Positions 9,224-18,980 of a stretch of 64,000 bases of DNA are shown piece after piece. Where the stretch lies: assembly GCF_900143565.1 (NCBI RefSeq), contig NZ_FREX01000010.1, forward strand, positions 71,015-135,014, in the 5' to 3' direction. Under the pieces are notes generated by a model, which saw only the letters and a list, made by a program, of their open reading frames with translations, ran no database searches and had not been told where the DNA came from. The stretch comes from Pseudovibrio sp. Alg231-02. Its GTDB lineage: Bacteria > Pseudomonadota > Alphaproteobacteria > Rhizobiales > Stappiaceae. The position numbers and the translations under genes are program-made. Every line of letters begins with the position of its first letter. Position 1 is the stretch's first letter.

Positions 9224-11086
9224 ATGACTAAATTCCGATCCTATGTGAATGGAATAAACAATTTTACGAAAGGGCTTGTTGTCATTTCCGGTATGGCAAC
9301 ATTAGCTTGTTCAACTGCACTGGCTCAGGATACCGTTCCTTGGAGCCATGGCATTGCAATGCATGGGAAACCTGCGCTGCCAGCAGATTATACTCACCTG
9401 CCCTATGCAAACCCGGAAGCTCCTAAAGGCGGTCGTCTTTCTCTCGGCGTTCAAGGTACATTTGATAGTCTTAATTCCTTTGCTCTCAAAGGGGCATGGA
9501 CATCCGCACGCGGCATGAAGGAACGTCAGATGGGTTCTTTCATTCTGGAGAGCCTCCTTCTTCGCACCAATGACGAAGCATTCACATTATATGCACACCT
9601 TGCTGAAGCTGTGCGCATGCCAGACGAGCGAAACTGGATCGAATTTCGCCTGAACCCTGCAGCAAAATTCTCCAACGGTGACCCGTTAACCGTTGAAGAT
9701 ATTATCTTTTCTCTTGAAACCATCCGCGATCATGGCCGCCCGCCTTATGCGCGTTGGTATGGCAAAGTCGTCAAGTTCGAAAAAACGGGGGCACATTCTG
9801 TAAAACTGCATTTTAAAGATGGCAGCGACCGCGAGCTTCCACTGCTCATTGCTCTGGCCCCTATTTTCAACAGCCGCACAACTGATCCCGAAACGTTCGG
9901 CAACACCACGCTGACACCACCAATCGGAACCGGCCCTTACATTTTCTCTGAAATCGACCCAGGTAGACGCACCACCTACACACGCCGCGACGATTATTGG
10001 GCAAAAGATCTGCCACAGAAAATCGGCTTCGATAACTTCAATGAAGTGACCGTTGATTACTTCAGAGATTATAACGCCTTGCAGGAAGCATTCCGCAAAG
10101 GTGACACAGAAGCGCTCATTTATGGCAATCCAAGCCTTTGGGAGAATGCGGGTGACTTTCCTGCATTTGAAGAAGGCAAGGTTGTCAAAGACGTATTTGA
10201 ACGTGGCACGCCACCGAGCATGACCGGCATTGCGTTCAACACCCGTCACCCCCAGTTCTCTGACAAACGCGTCCGCCAAGCTCTTGGCATGCTGTTAGAC
10301 TTCCAATGGATCAACAGAACCCTCTTCAACGGACTGTACAAACGTACAGACGGATATTGGGACAACTCTGAACTGTCCTCCATTGGGCGCCCGGCGAACG
10401 AGTTGGAAAAGAAACTTCTTGAACCATACCCGAATGTGGTCACAGACGAGGTTCTGGCAGGAACATGGCGCCCATCCGAGGCTGATGGGTCAGGGCGTGA
10501 CCGCAAGGTATTACGCGACGCACTGAGCCTTTTCAAACAGGCAGGGTACAAACTTGATCAAGGCAAACTGATCAACACAAAATCCGGCGAGCAGCTCAAC
10601 TTTGAAATTCTTGTTCGCGTTCAGGACGAAGAGAAAGTCGCGCTTGCATTGCAGCGCACAGCCAAACTTCTGGGTATCGAAATCTCAGTGCGAACCGTCG
10701 ACGCCGCCCAGTTCGAAGAACGCCGCGCTTCTTTTGGGTTTGATGCCCTCTTCAACACTTGGTTTGCTTCCCTTTCTCCCGGTGGTGAGCAATATGCGCG
10801 CTGGTCATCTCAGGCAGCAGACACCAAGAGCTCCAGAAACATCGTTGGCGCAAAAGAACCTGTAATCGATGCATTGATCGATGCCATGGTCGCGGCCCGT
10901 ACCCGTGAGGAGTTTGTAGCCGCAGTCCGCGCATTCGACCGTGTTCTGATCTCGGGCTTTTACGCAATTCCACTCTATCACGCCCCTGCTGAGTGGGTTG
11001 CACGATGGACAACCGTTGAGCATCCAGCCAAATCACCGCTTTACGGCATGCAGTTCGATAACTGGTGGGATGCACCTAAAGAGTAG
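9224..11086 (+). CDS. YejA-type extracellular solute-binding protein (family 5)
   Basis: The periplasmic binding component of an oligopeptide- or microcin C-type ABC importer, about 620 residues. The ATG at 9224 follows AGGAGA by 7 bases and opens a signal peptide ending ACSTALAQ before DTVPW. The early mature region, HGIAMHGKPALP with YANPEAPKGG, is characteristic of YejA-like proteins. ALKGAWTSARGMKERQMG, the FSNGDPLTVEDIIFSLETI block and the AFNTRHPQFSDKRVRQALGML block are SBP_bac_5 signatures. No permease or ATPase genes are adjacent, so its transporter partners must lie elsewhere. Confidence 0.88.
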   Translation: MTKFRSYVNGINNFTKGLVVISGMATLACSTALAQDTVPWSHGIAMHGKPALPADYTHLPYANPEAPKGGRLSLGVQGTFDSLNSFALKGAWTSARGMKERQMGSFILESLLLRTNDEAFTLYAHLAEAVRMPDERNWIEFRLNPAAKFSNGDPLTVEDIIFSLETIRDHGRPPYARWYGKVVKFEKTGAHSVKLHFKDGSDRELPLLIALAPIFNSRTTDPETFGNTTLTPPIGTGPYIFSEIDPGRRTTYTRRDDYWAKDLPQKIGFDNFNEVTVDYFRDYNALQEAFRKGDTEALIYGNPSLWENAGDFPAFEEGKVVKDVFERGTPPSMTGIAFNTRHPQFSDKRVRQALGMLLDFQWINRTLFNGLYKRTDGYWDNSELSSIGRPANELEKKLLEPYPNVVTDEVLAGTWRPSEADGSGRDRKVLRDALSLFKQAGYKLDQGKLINTKSGEQLNFEILVRVQDEEKVALALQRTAKLLGIEISVRTVDAAQFEERRASFGFDALFNTWFASLSPGGEQYARWSSQAADTKSSRNIVGAKEPVIDALIDAMVAARTREEFVAAVRAFDRVLISGFYAIPLYHAPAEWVARWTTVEHPAKSPLYGMQFDNWWDAPKE

Positions 11087-11103
11087 ATAAACACATAAAA
11101 ATT

Positions 11104-11130
11104 AGGCTGCGTTCTTGATGAAGGCAGCCT
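11104..11130 (+). terminator. possible terminator hairpin after the solute-binding protein gene
   Basis: AGGCTGC pairs with GCAGCCT across a 13-base loop, 17 bases after the stop. No T-run is present. Confidence 0.4.
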
Positions 11131-11202
11131 ACTCAACAAAAGTGTCTATTAACCAACTTGTCGAATCTCTAATTTCTCAGTCGCTTAGCGGACTTACCTT
11201 AA

Positions 11203-12876
11203 ATGATACTGTCAAATACCGATGCCATTGCAAACCACAGCACAACTGGAGTTTGGGGCAATATCACTCTTGATATGCTGTTCCGGCGTGCTGCGCAAAA
11301 ACATCCAAACCGCTTGGCATTGGTCGATGCACCCGACAGAGAAACATGGACCGGCGGCAAGCCACGCCACCTGACCTATGCCGAAGCAGAGCAGGAAATC
11401 AGCAGAATTGCTGGCTTCTTCGCAGCTGTAGGGATGGAGCCCGATCACATTCTGGGCCTGCAATCTCCCAATACAGTCGATAATGTTCTTTGCATTCTTG
11501 GAGCTCTGCGCGCTGGCCTGATTGTTTCCCCCTTCCCGCTGCACTGGCGCCACTCTGAGATTTTACGCGCACTCAGCACAGTAGATGCCAAAGCACTGAT
11601 CACAGCAGATCGCGTTGAGACCCGCATGCTCGGCGAAGAAGCGCGCGACGCTGCCGCTGACTTTTTCTCTCTGCGTTTCGTTTTTGGCCTTGGCAGCGAC
11701 ATTCCCGACGGCCTCATCGATATGGCACCTATGCTGGCTGAGAGCGGGGATTCCTTCCCGGAGCCGGTGGTAGAACGGGACGGCGCACCTGCCAATCACG
11801 TCGCCACACTCACCTGGGTTCACTCTGGATCTGAAATCAGCCCAATCCCACGCAGTCATAACCACTGGGTCTCCACAGGCCTCATGCCGTTTCTTGAGAC
11901 AAGACTGGAGCCAGGTGCACGGATTTTGCTGCCGTATATTTTGTGCGGAATTACCGGAATTGGCGCCGGTTTGGTCCCTTGGCTACTGAGCGAAGGGACG
12001 CTGCATCTCCACCATCCACATGCTTTATCCACATTAACGGATCACGCACGCTCCATTGAGGCAAATTATATTTTAACCCCTGGACCGCTTGCGTCTCACA
12101 TCGATGGGGCCTTGGAAGGCTGGAAAACAAACACCGTTGCCACATGGGCAATCACCTCACCAACGCCTGCCAAATACAAAGCCAAAGGCATCGTAACAGA
12201 CCTCCATGTGTTGGATGAATATGCACTGGTGGCACATTTGCGAGGAACCTCTGAGGAGCCTGTCCCCCTCATTCCGGGCAACCAGTTTGCCCCAAGCACA
12301 TCCACCCACGGCCCGTGCCTTATTAATATTGATCCCGTTGAAATAAATGAGGAAAATTCACAGGGAGTTTCGACAACAGCGCCCGGATACCACCTCAAAC
12401 TCAAGGGTGCGATGGTCCCGGATGCAGATTGGCCGACCAACGAATCTCATCTAACATTCTTCAGCAACGAGCAAAATGAACATGGGCTGATTACTCAAAT
12501 CCCTGTTGGCGTACATGACGTTACTGGAGCAATTCATGGCTTTGGAACGCCCGGTCAAAAAGCGCCCGGTTTGCTGGAGCTGGAACGTCTCGACGAAATA
12601 TACAGTGAATTCTCGGGGGTAAAAGAAGCGGCTGCTTTTCTGGTAGAAGATGAATTAATGGGTGCACGCCTTATGGTCGCGGTGGTACCGTCAGAAGGTC
12701 TTCTCGTTGATGTGGAGGCCTTTTACGCCTACCTCGACGCATCACGCGTCAGCCTGACAATGATGCCACATAGAATTCTGTCACTTCGCGCATTGCCAAT
12801 GACAGAAGATGGCACTGTAGACCGACAGAAATTGACCAGACGCTCCCAGCCAAAACCGGTGGAAGCGGTTGCCTGA
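11203..12876 (+). CDS. degenerate AMP-binding (ANL superfamily) protein
   Basis: A 557-residue protein with the fold-level pattern of acyl-CoA synthetases and NRPS adenylation domains: LDMLFRRAAQKHPNRLALV at the N-terminus, LTYAEAEQEISRIAGFF, LGALRAGLIVSP, and a C-terminal MMPHRILSLRALPMTEDGTVDRQKL. The catalytic motifs are damaged. The ATP-binding P-loop (normally SGTTGxPK) reads HSGSEISPIPR (207-217), the GR-x2-D-x-I-K hinge is not recognisable near residues 450-480, and the A10 lysine of GK-x-x-R is a threonine (DGTVDR, 536-541). It is therefore probably a pseudoenzyme or has changed chemistry. Eight bases separate it from the next gene, so they form an operon. No clear ribosome site precedes the ATG. 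Confidence 0.75.
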   Translation: MILSNTDAIANHSTTGVWGNITLDMLFRRAAQKHPNRLALVDAPDRETWTGGKPRHLTYAEAEQEISRIAGFFAAVGMEPDHILGLQSPNTVDNVLCILGALRAGLIVSPFPLHWRHSEILRALSTVDAKALITADRVETRMLGEEARDAAADFFSLRFVFGLGSDIPDGLIDMAPMLAESGDSFPEPVVERDGAPANHVATLTWVHSGSEISPIPRSHNHWVSTGLMPFLETRLEPGARILLPYILCGITGIGAGLVPWLLSEGTLHLHHPHALSTLTDHARSIEANYILTPGPLASHIDGALEGWKTNTVATWAITSPTPAKYKAKGIVTDLHVLDEYALVAHLRGTSEEPVPLIPGNQFAPSTSTHGPCLINIDPVEINEENSQGVSTTAPGYHLKLKGAMVPDADWPTNESHLTFFSNEQNEHGLITQIPVGVHDVTGAIHGFGTPGQKAPGLLELERLDEIYSEFSGVKEAAAFLVEDELMGARLMVAVVPSEGLLVDVEAFYAYLDASRVSLTMMPHRILSLRALPMTEDGTVDRQKLTRRSQPKPVEAVA

Positions 12877-12884
12877 GAGGATGA

Positions 12885-14126
12885 ATGGCCGATCATAGCC
12901 AACCATTAGAGACTGAAACGCACGATTCCAGTTGGGGCAAAATCCTGCTGATCGCACCGGTGCAAAATCATGTCTTTGATATGTTGGAGCCTTTGACCGT
13001 GCTATCCGATCGTCTGGTCGCAGTTCGAACCAGCGCGCAGCTCATCGACGAGCTTCAGGGTGCAAACGTTCTTCCCATATGCATTCTTTTGCCATGGCAG
13101 GAAGATAACCCTCCTGAGCTTGATGAACTCACGCAAACCATTAGGCAATTCCGAAAAGGCCCCGGTGTCGAAGTTCCACTTCTTATTATTACAAGTGGCA
13201 GTGTGCCTGTTCCGCTGGATTTAAAGCCAAGCGCAACTGTGAGTGATGCAATACCACCAGATGTTCTACTGCCACGCATTGCCGGTTTGAGGCGTCTTGC
13301 TAACAGAGCTGAGGAAGCGCGCCTGCGCCGTGGCCTATTTGGTCCATTGCCAGAGTATAAGATCGAATTTGGCCCGCTAAAATCTGCGGGACTACTCGTT
13401 GCTGGGTTTGGCAAGCACTTTGGACGCACGCAAGCTCTGTTGGATATGCCTGTAGAAATCGTCAGCGGTTTCTCCTCCGATATGACAGAGGATTATCTGA
13501 CAGCGCGCCGATTTGAAGCTGTCTTGATCGACATGCCCGCATGGCAAGCTTGCGAAGAGATTGAGCGCCTGCGAGCTGACCCACGTTATTTCAACTTACC
13601 CATACTTGCCCATAGCGTTGACGAGGAGTCCGCACACCTTCTTTATTCAGCAGGTGCAACTGATGTCCTGCTCGGTGAGGTCTCAGATAAAGCGCTCACG
13701 GGTCATATCATTAGCGCCTTGCGCGCAGGCAGACGCCAGCGTTTGACCGATGCAATCCTGACTGTTTCCAGCCAATGGCTTGCACGTCAGGATAATGATG
13801 ATTTCCTTTCCGAGCAAAAATACCTCAACTACTTGAAACTTCTGGAAGAATCTACGAAACGCCGTGGTGAGTCCATCTACGAACTTAATCTTCTTGAACT
13901 CATAGAACGTTTCACTGGCAGCAACCCCCAGGCATTCGCACAGCATCAAATATACTGGAGCGGAACTGTTCTTTCCATAGCCATGGCCGTTTGCCGTGAT
14001 GAAGACTTCGTTGCTAACATTGAAGGTCGCGGACCCGTCGCCGTTCTACGCAGCAAAAAAGGCATGGAACAGCTCTCCAACCGCGTGCTCGTCATGGTAC
14101 GCACCACAGGCTTGGGCAACGGATAA
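12885..14126 (+). CDS. PleD-like double pseudo-receiver protein with degenerate GGDEF-like end
   Basis: A 413-residue protein that I read as REC-REC-GGDEF in which all three parts are degenerate. Receiver-like unit 1 (about 17-105) has ILLP where the phospho-aspartate should be. Unit 2 (about 167-285) keeps VLIDMPAW with D216, then LRADPRYFNLPILAHS and AGATDVLLGEV, as in true receivers. The C-terminal part (about 325-410) ends CRDEDFVANIEGRGPVAVL, which lines up with the R-x-E-D-x2-A-R-x-GGDEF-x-V-L strand of diguanylate cyclases, but GGDEF is GRGPV (381-385). Cyclase activity is therefore not expected. GAGAGGATGA precedes the ATG. It is paired with the degenerate ANL gene. Domain assignments are by eye. 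Confidence 0.6.
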   Translation: MADHSQPLETETHDSSWGKILLIAPVQNHVFDMLEPLTVLSDRLVAVRTSAQLIDELQGANVLPICILLPWQEDNPPELDELTQTIRQFRKGPGVEVPLLIITSGSVPVPLDLKPSATVSDAIPPDVLLPRIAGLRRLANRAEEARLRRGLFGPLPEYKIEFGPLKSAGLLVAGFGKHFGRTQALLDMPVEIVSGFSSDMTEDYLTARRFEAVLIDMPAWQACEEIERLRADPRYFNLPILAHSVDEESAHLLYSAGATDVLLGEVSDKALTGHIISALRAGRRQRLTDAILTVSSQWLARQDNDDFLSEQKYLNYLKLLEESTKRRGESIYELNLLELIERFTGSNPQAFAQHQIYWSGTVLSIAMAVCRDEDFVANIEGRGPVAVLRSKKGMEQLSNRVLVMVRTTGLGNG

Positions 14127-14139
14127 GCTCTTCCACCTC

Positions 14140-14172
14140 CTCACGAAACTGTGAGAGTTTTCATGGAAAACT
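14140..14172 (+). terminator. weak tandem hairpins after the pseudo-receiver gene
   Basis: CTCAC/GTGAG with a 6-base loop is followed immediately by AGTTTTC/GAAAACT with a 3-base loop. They lie 14-46 bases after the stop, and neither is followed by a T-run. Confidence 0.3.
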
Positions 14173-14231
14173 ATCGGATATTCCTGATAGATTGTAGAGC
14201 TAACGCGACAAACCCATAACTGAGAATACAG

Positions 14232-14888
14232 ATGTCTACTACTGCCCCGATTGTCATTGATGTTATCTCCGATGTCATGTGCCCATGGTGCTTCATCGGC
14301 AAACGCCGACTGGAGAAAGCCTTGATGCTGCTACCAGACAGCACCGTAAAAGTTCAATGGCACCCCTACCAACTTGATGCGACCCTCCCAAAAGAAGGCA
14401 AGGATCGCAAAAAGTATCTGGAAGACAAGTTTGGCGGAGCTGAACGGGCAAAAGAGATCTACGCGCAGGTATGCAATGCCGGTGCAGCAGAAGAAATTGA
14501 CTTCAAGTTTGAGGCAATCACGAAATCCCCTAACACAATCGACAGCCACCGGTTGATCCGCTGGGCCCGTTCTGAAGGCATGCAGGACGCGATGGTCGAA
14601 GAGCTGTTCAAGCTTTATTTCACAGAAGGTGCTGACCTGACCGATAAGCAAGTCCTGACCAACGCCGCCGAACGCGCAGGCCTCAACAGCAAGCTCGTTT
14701 CTGATCTATTGAACACGGATCAGGACGTAAAAGAAGTTGAAGCAGATGTAGTCCGTGCTCATGAAATTGGCGTAACAGGAGTTCCCTTCTTCATCATAGA
14801 TGGCCGCTTTGCTGTGGCAGGAGCAGAAAACCCCGAAACACTCGCAGCAGCAATCCGCCACGCCGAGGAAACAAAAACTGGCGATTAA
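14232..14888 (+). CDS. DsbA-family oxidoreductase, FrnE-like
   Basis: A cytosolic thioredoxin-fold protein of 218 residues with the active site CPWC (17-20) near the N-terminus, within VISDVMCPWCFIGKRRLE. The helical insertion follows, and the cis-proline segment EIGVTGVPFFIIDGRFAVAGA (about 178-198) is the FrnE hallmark. There is no signal peptide. Members are disulfide isomerases or 2-hydroxychromene-2-carboxylate isomerase-like proteins, and in Deinococcus FrnE is linked to oxidative stress. It stands alone on the plus strand, 105 bases after the pseudo-receiver gene. Confidence 0.88.
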   Translation: MSTTAPIVIDVISDVMCPWCFIGKRRLEKALMLLPDSTVKVQWHPYQLDATLPKEGKDRKKYLEDKFGGAERAKEIYAQVCNAGAAEEIDFKFEAITKSPNTIDSHRLIRWARSEGMQDAMVEELFKLYFTEGADLTDKQVLTNAAERAGLNSKLVSDLLNTDQDVKEVEADVVRAHEIGVTGVPFFIIDGRFAVAGAENPETLAAAIRHAEETKTGD

Positions 14889-15020
14889 AAGAAGTAGCCG
14901 CGTCTTTATGCGCTCAACGAGCTTCTGAAGATAAATTCCAAGCGCAACAACAAAGCCACATATTCAACTGCTGGATTTCAATAGTGGCTCTGTTTTGCTT
15001 GCAGGTATAACCTTGCATGC

Positions 15021-15308
15021 ATGAGCCTTAGGACTTTCATCGCGCTGCTACTAACTCCCATTGCCATTTGGCTTGCAAGTATTGCAGCGCTCTTCGTGAT
15101 TAGTTCGAGCACTGACTGTTCATTTTCATCGAAAGGTATAAGCCCCTGCATCATTTATGGGATTGATCTTGGGCACTCTTTGTATGATCTCGGTCTGATG
15201 GCGGCATGGGGTTTCCTAGCCGTCCCGTATATGTGGGGTTATCTATTTGCAGGGTGGTTCATATTCAAAGTCGGAACCTTTTTGTACGGCATTTTCGTCA
15301 GGATGTAG
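15021..15308 (+). CDS. small hypothetical membrane protein
   Basis: A 95-residue frame rich in hydrophobic residues, with about three membrane segments: an N-terminal one (about 4-27), a central one beginning LMAAWGFLAV, and a third near YLFAGWFIFKVGTFLYGIF. Two cysteines (near residues 33 and 43) lie in the first loop. No family was recognised. Support is its hydrophobic pattern and its position between two well-defined genes. No good ribosome site precedes the ATG. It may be real but species-restricted. Confidence 0.5.
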   Translation: MSLRTFIALLLTPIAIWLASIAALFVISSSTDCSFSSKGISPCIIYGIDLGHSLYDLGLMAAWGFLAVPYMWGYLFAGWFIFKVGTFLYGIFVRM

Positions 15309-15313
15309 AAAGC

Positions 15314-15343
15314 AAAAAAACCGGCCCAAATGGACCGGCTTTC
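15314..15343 (-). terminator. Rho-independent terminator of eno
   Basis: On the minus strand AAGCCGGTCC pairs with GGGCCGGTTT, including two G-U pairs, followed by a run of seven T. It lies about 27 bases after the eno stop codon. Confidence 0.88.
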
Positions 15344-15369
15344 TTAATTTCAAGCAAATGCTGAAGGTC

Positions 15370-16644
<1,275 letters not shown>

Positions 16645-16834
16645 CTAAGAGTACTCCAATGTACTTGTAGAGTGTGGAATTTTGGCTCTAAGAGCTTTTA
16701 CCCGAGGTACTGCCCCCAAGGAAGAGAAGAGACCGTACCCTTCTGTAAATCCTTGGGAATAAACGAATGTATTTTGTCGCACCTCTACGTAAAAACGCAG
16801 TATTTTGTCACTTTCCTTAGGTGCCGTGAAATAT

Positions 16835-17683
16835 CTAAAGCGTAAAACTTCCGTTTTTCGCGATCCGATCAAACTCCTGCAGCCACAGCAGCAAGTCTTT
16901 GAGTCGGTTTAGAGGAATCATATTCGGACCATCAGATGACATGGTGTTGTCAGGATCGTCATGAGTTTCCACAAACAGGCCTGCAATGCCAACGGCAACA
17001 GCAGCACGTGCCAGTGTTGCAACAAACTCGCGCTGCCCACCAGATGTGCCACCAAGGCCGCCTGGCTGCTGTACAGAGTGAGTTGCATCAAACACCACAG
17101 GAGCACCCATGTCCGCCATAATCGGCAGAGCGCGCATGTCTGAAACAAGTGTGTTGTAGCCGAATGTTGCGCCACGCTCGCACAGCATCACATTGGAGTT
17201 GCCACTCTCAACCACTTTGGTCATGACGTTTTTCATGTCCCAGGGCGCGAGAAACTGCCCCTTCTTCACATTCAGCGCTCTGCCGGTTTTAGCAGCAGCA
17301 ACAAGAAGGTCAGTTTGGCGGCACAGATAAGCTGGAATCTGCAAAATATCGCAAACTTCACTAACTGGCGCACAATGGTTTGGCTCATGCACATCGGTAA
17401 TCACCGGCAAGCCGTAGGTTTCTTTGATTTCGGCAAAAACCTCCAGACCTTTGGCCATGCCCATACCGCGGCTGGCAGACAGACTAGTCCGGTTTGCCTT
17501 GTCGTAGCTCGCTTTAAAAACCAAACCTATATTCAGCTCTTCTGCAATTTCTTTGACAGCCTGAGCCATTTCCATGGCGTGTGCGCGGCTCTCCATCTGG
17601 CATGGTCCAGCAATAAGAGAAAACGGCTTATCATTTGAAAAGACAGCGTTTCCAACTGAAACTTCTGAATTTGGTTGAGACAC
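16835..17683 (-). CDS. kdsA: 3-deoxy-8-phosphooctulonate (KDO-8-P) synthase
   Basis: Condenses phosphoenolpyruvate with arabinose-5-phosphate to make KDO-8-phosphate for the lipopolysaccharide inner core. Family blocks are visible through the whole 282 residues: SLIAGPCQMES, FKASYDKANRTS, ITDVHEPNHC, IPAYLCRQTDLL, NVKKGQFLAPWDM, LCERGATFGYN, and FDATHSVQQPGG. FVETHDDPDNTMSDG-type residues lie near the end. A GTG start follows AAGGAG by about 8 bases. In many alphaproteobacteria pyrG precedes kdsA and eno; here it does not, and a gene-poor stretch lies upstream instead. Confidence 0.96.
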   Translation of the reverse strand: MSQPNSEVSVGNAVFSNDKPFSLIAGPCQMESRAHAMEMAQAVKEIAEELNIGLVFKASYDKANRTSLSASRGMGMAKGLEVFAEIKETYGLPVITDVHEPNHCAPVSEVCDILQIPAYLCRQTDLLVAAAKTGRALNVKKGQFLAPWDMKNVMTKVVESGNSNVMLCERGATFGYNTLVSDMRALPIMADMGAPVVFDATHSVQQPGGLGGTSGGQREFVATLARAAVAVGIAGLFVETHDDPDNTMSSDGPNMIPLNRLKDLLLWLQEFDRIAKNGSFTL

Positions 17684-18174
17684 GAAGAGATCTCCTTAAA
17701 GGCGTGAATATAATCCAAAAGTTGATTAGGCGCTTTGGCTCCAAATTACAAGAGCAGGAACGATGCGATGCACTCCACAGAGACCTTTGACATACGCAGA
17801 TCTTACAGCCAGTCCTCCAAGTCTGTGAACGCCAAAAAACTTGAGTTTCATGGGATAGCTGCAGTCATCACCTTGCTTGGTCCAATGCATTTCTAACAAC
17901 AGCACGCACTGCATAGAATGCATCTCATCTGTGAGTAGATGAGTGCTACGCCTCAACTTGGATGGCGACCTTTTCACTAGCCAAAGCCTGTGGTTCAAAA
18001 CACATTCTTTGATGAGCTCATTAATGCTTCATATTGAATTGAAGAGAGTGGCAACCGGCCAATCGATACGTTGCCGCCCACACTGAGCTTAAATGAAACA
18101 TAACAGCGCCAACACAAAAGCGAACCATCAGAAACTATGTAGCCAAGCGAAACATCCACCAGGCTAAAACAGCG
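17684..18174. other. 491-base gene-free stretch upstream of kdsA
   Basis: No convincing gene, RNA or repeat was seen. A 90-codon open frame on the minus strand (17726-17998) lacks a ribosome site and family features. The kdsA promoter must lie in the part next to 17683. Confidence 0.5.
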
Positions 18175-18765
18175 TCATCCAATAACCATAGACATCTCGG
18201 CAGTCTTCCCCATAAGAACAATCAAACTCTTCGCATCTGTTGTTAAGGTAACTCCATAACTCTTTGCTATTTTGTCTCGCTCTTTCTCATAGGTATCCTG
18301 AAATCGCTCAACTTGCTTTTGGAGCGCGGTCACCTGGGCAATCTTCTTCTCAGCGGCATCATAACCTTTGTTCGCAGTATCTAAATGCTGGCGAAGTTTT
18401 TGATACTTTTCAACGCCAATGAGCTTTTTCTTGTCTCCACCAGCTTCAGCTTCCAAAGTTTTCATTCCCTTGGTGATTTGCTCCACCAAATTATGTGCCT
18501 TGATATAGTCGTCCTGCGCTTTCGCAAGAGATTTGAGGGCTTTCTGACCTGTTTCAATATCAGCAGTAATTTTCTTTAGCTTCGGTTCATCCTCGACGAG
18601 TTTCATGTAGGCCTTTTCGACAGCCGCTTTATCATTCGTCAACTTGCCGTATTTAGCGACATCTTTAGCCGGGAGCTTATGTTTCTTTTCCATTTCTTTC
18701 TGGAAAGCAGACACACCGCTCAAGAACTCTTTGACATTCTTATATTTTTTGAGAGCCTTTGGCAT
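18175..18765 (-). CDS. orphan coiled-coil protein
   Basis: A 196-residue, Lys/Glu/Ala-rich protein without signal peptide or membrane segment. Almost the entire length has a heptad-like helical pattern, with few prolines or glycines, one GGDKKK hinge near residue 107, and a more hydrophobic end containing SLIVLMGKTAEMSMVIG. An ideal ribosome site (GGAGGAATAA before ATG) argues that it is a real gene. No family was recognised. It is isolated from its neighbours by 215 bases upstream and about 490 downstream, and is more AT-rich than the surrounding core genes, which suggests recent acquisition or fast evolution. Confidence 0.7.
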   Translation of the reverse strand: MPKALKKYKNVKEFLSGVSAFQKEMEKKHKLPAKDVAKYGKLTNDKAAVEKAYMKLVEDEPKLKKITADIETGQKALKSLAKAQDDYIKAHNLVEQITKGMKTLEAEAGGDKKKLIGVEKYQKLRQHLDTANKGYDAAEKKIAQVTALQKQVERFQDTYEKERDKIAKSYGVTLTTDAKSLIVLMGKTAEMSMVIG

Positions 18766-18926
18766 TTATTCCTCCAACTGTTTTGCCATGACAGCACAAA
18801 CGCAGCGAGAAACTACCTGATATCGACCCTGCGAAAAATTACGAGGTCTCACCTTGGTAAAAAATTCTTAGAGCAATTCGGAAAGATTAGCATAAACCAT
18901 GCCTGATAAAACACTCACTTGAAACT

Positions 18927-18954
18927 GAAAAACCGGGAACTCTCGTCCCCGGCT
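18927..18954 (-). terminator. terminator of the cysQ-cysD-cysNC operon
   Basis: On the minus strand GCCGGGGA faces TCCCGGT around CGAGAGT, followed by TTTT, about 27 bases after the cysNC stop. Confidence 0.75.
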
Positions 18955-18980
18955 TCAAATTCCAAAAACTTACTGGTGCT

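Noticed and set aside
17726-17998. 90-codon frame upstream of kdsA
   Set aside because: No ribosome site, no recognisable features, unusual His/Cys/Trp-rich composition; not supported as a gene.
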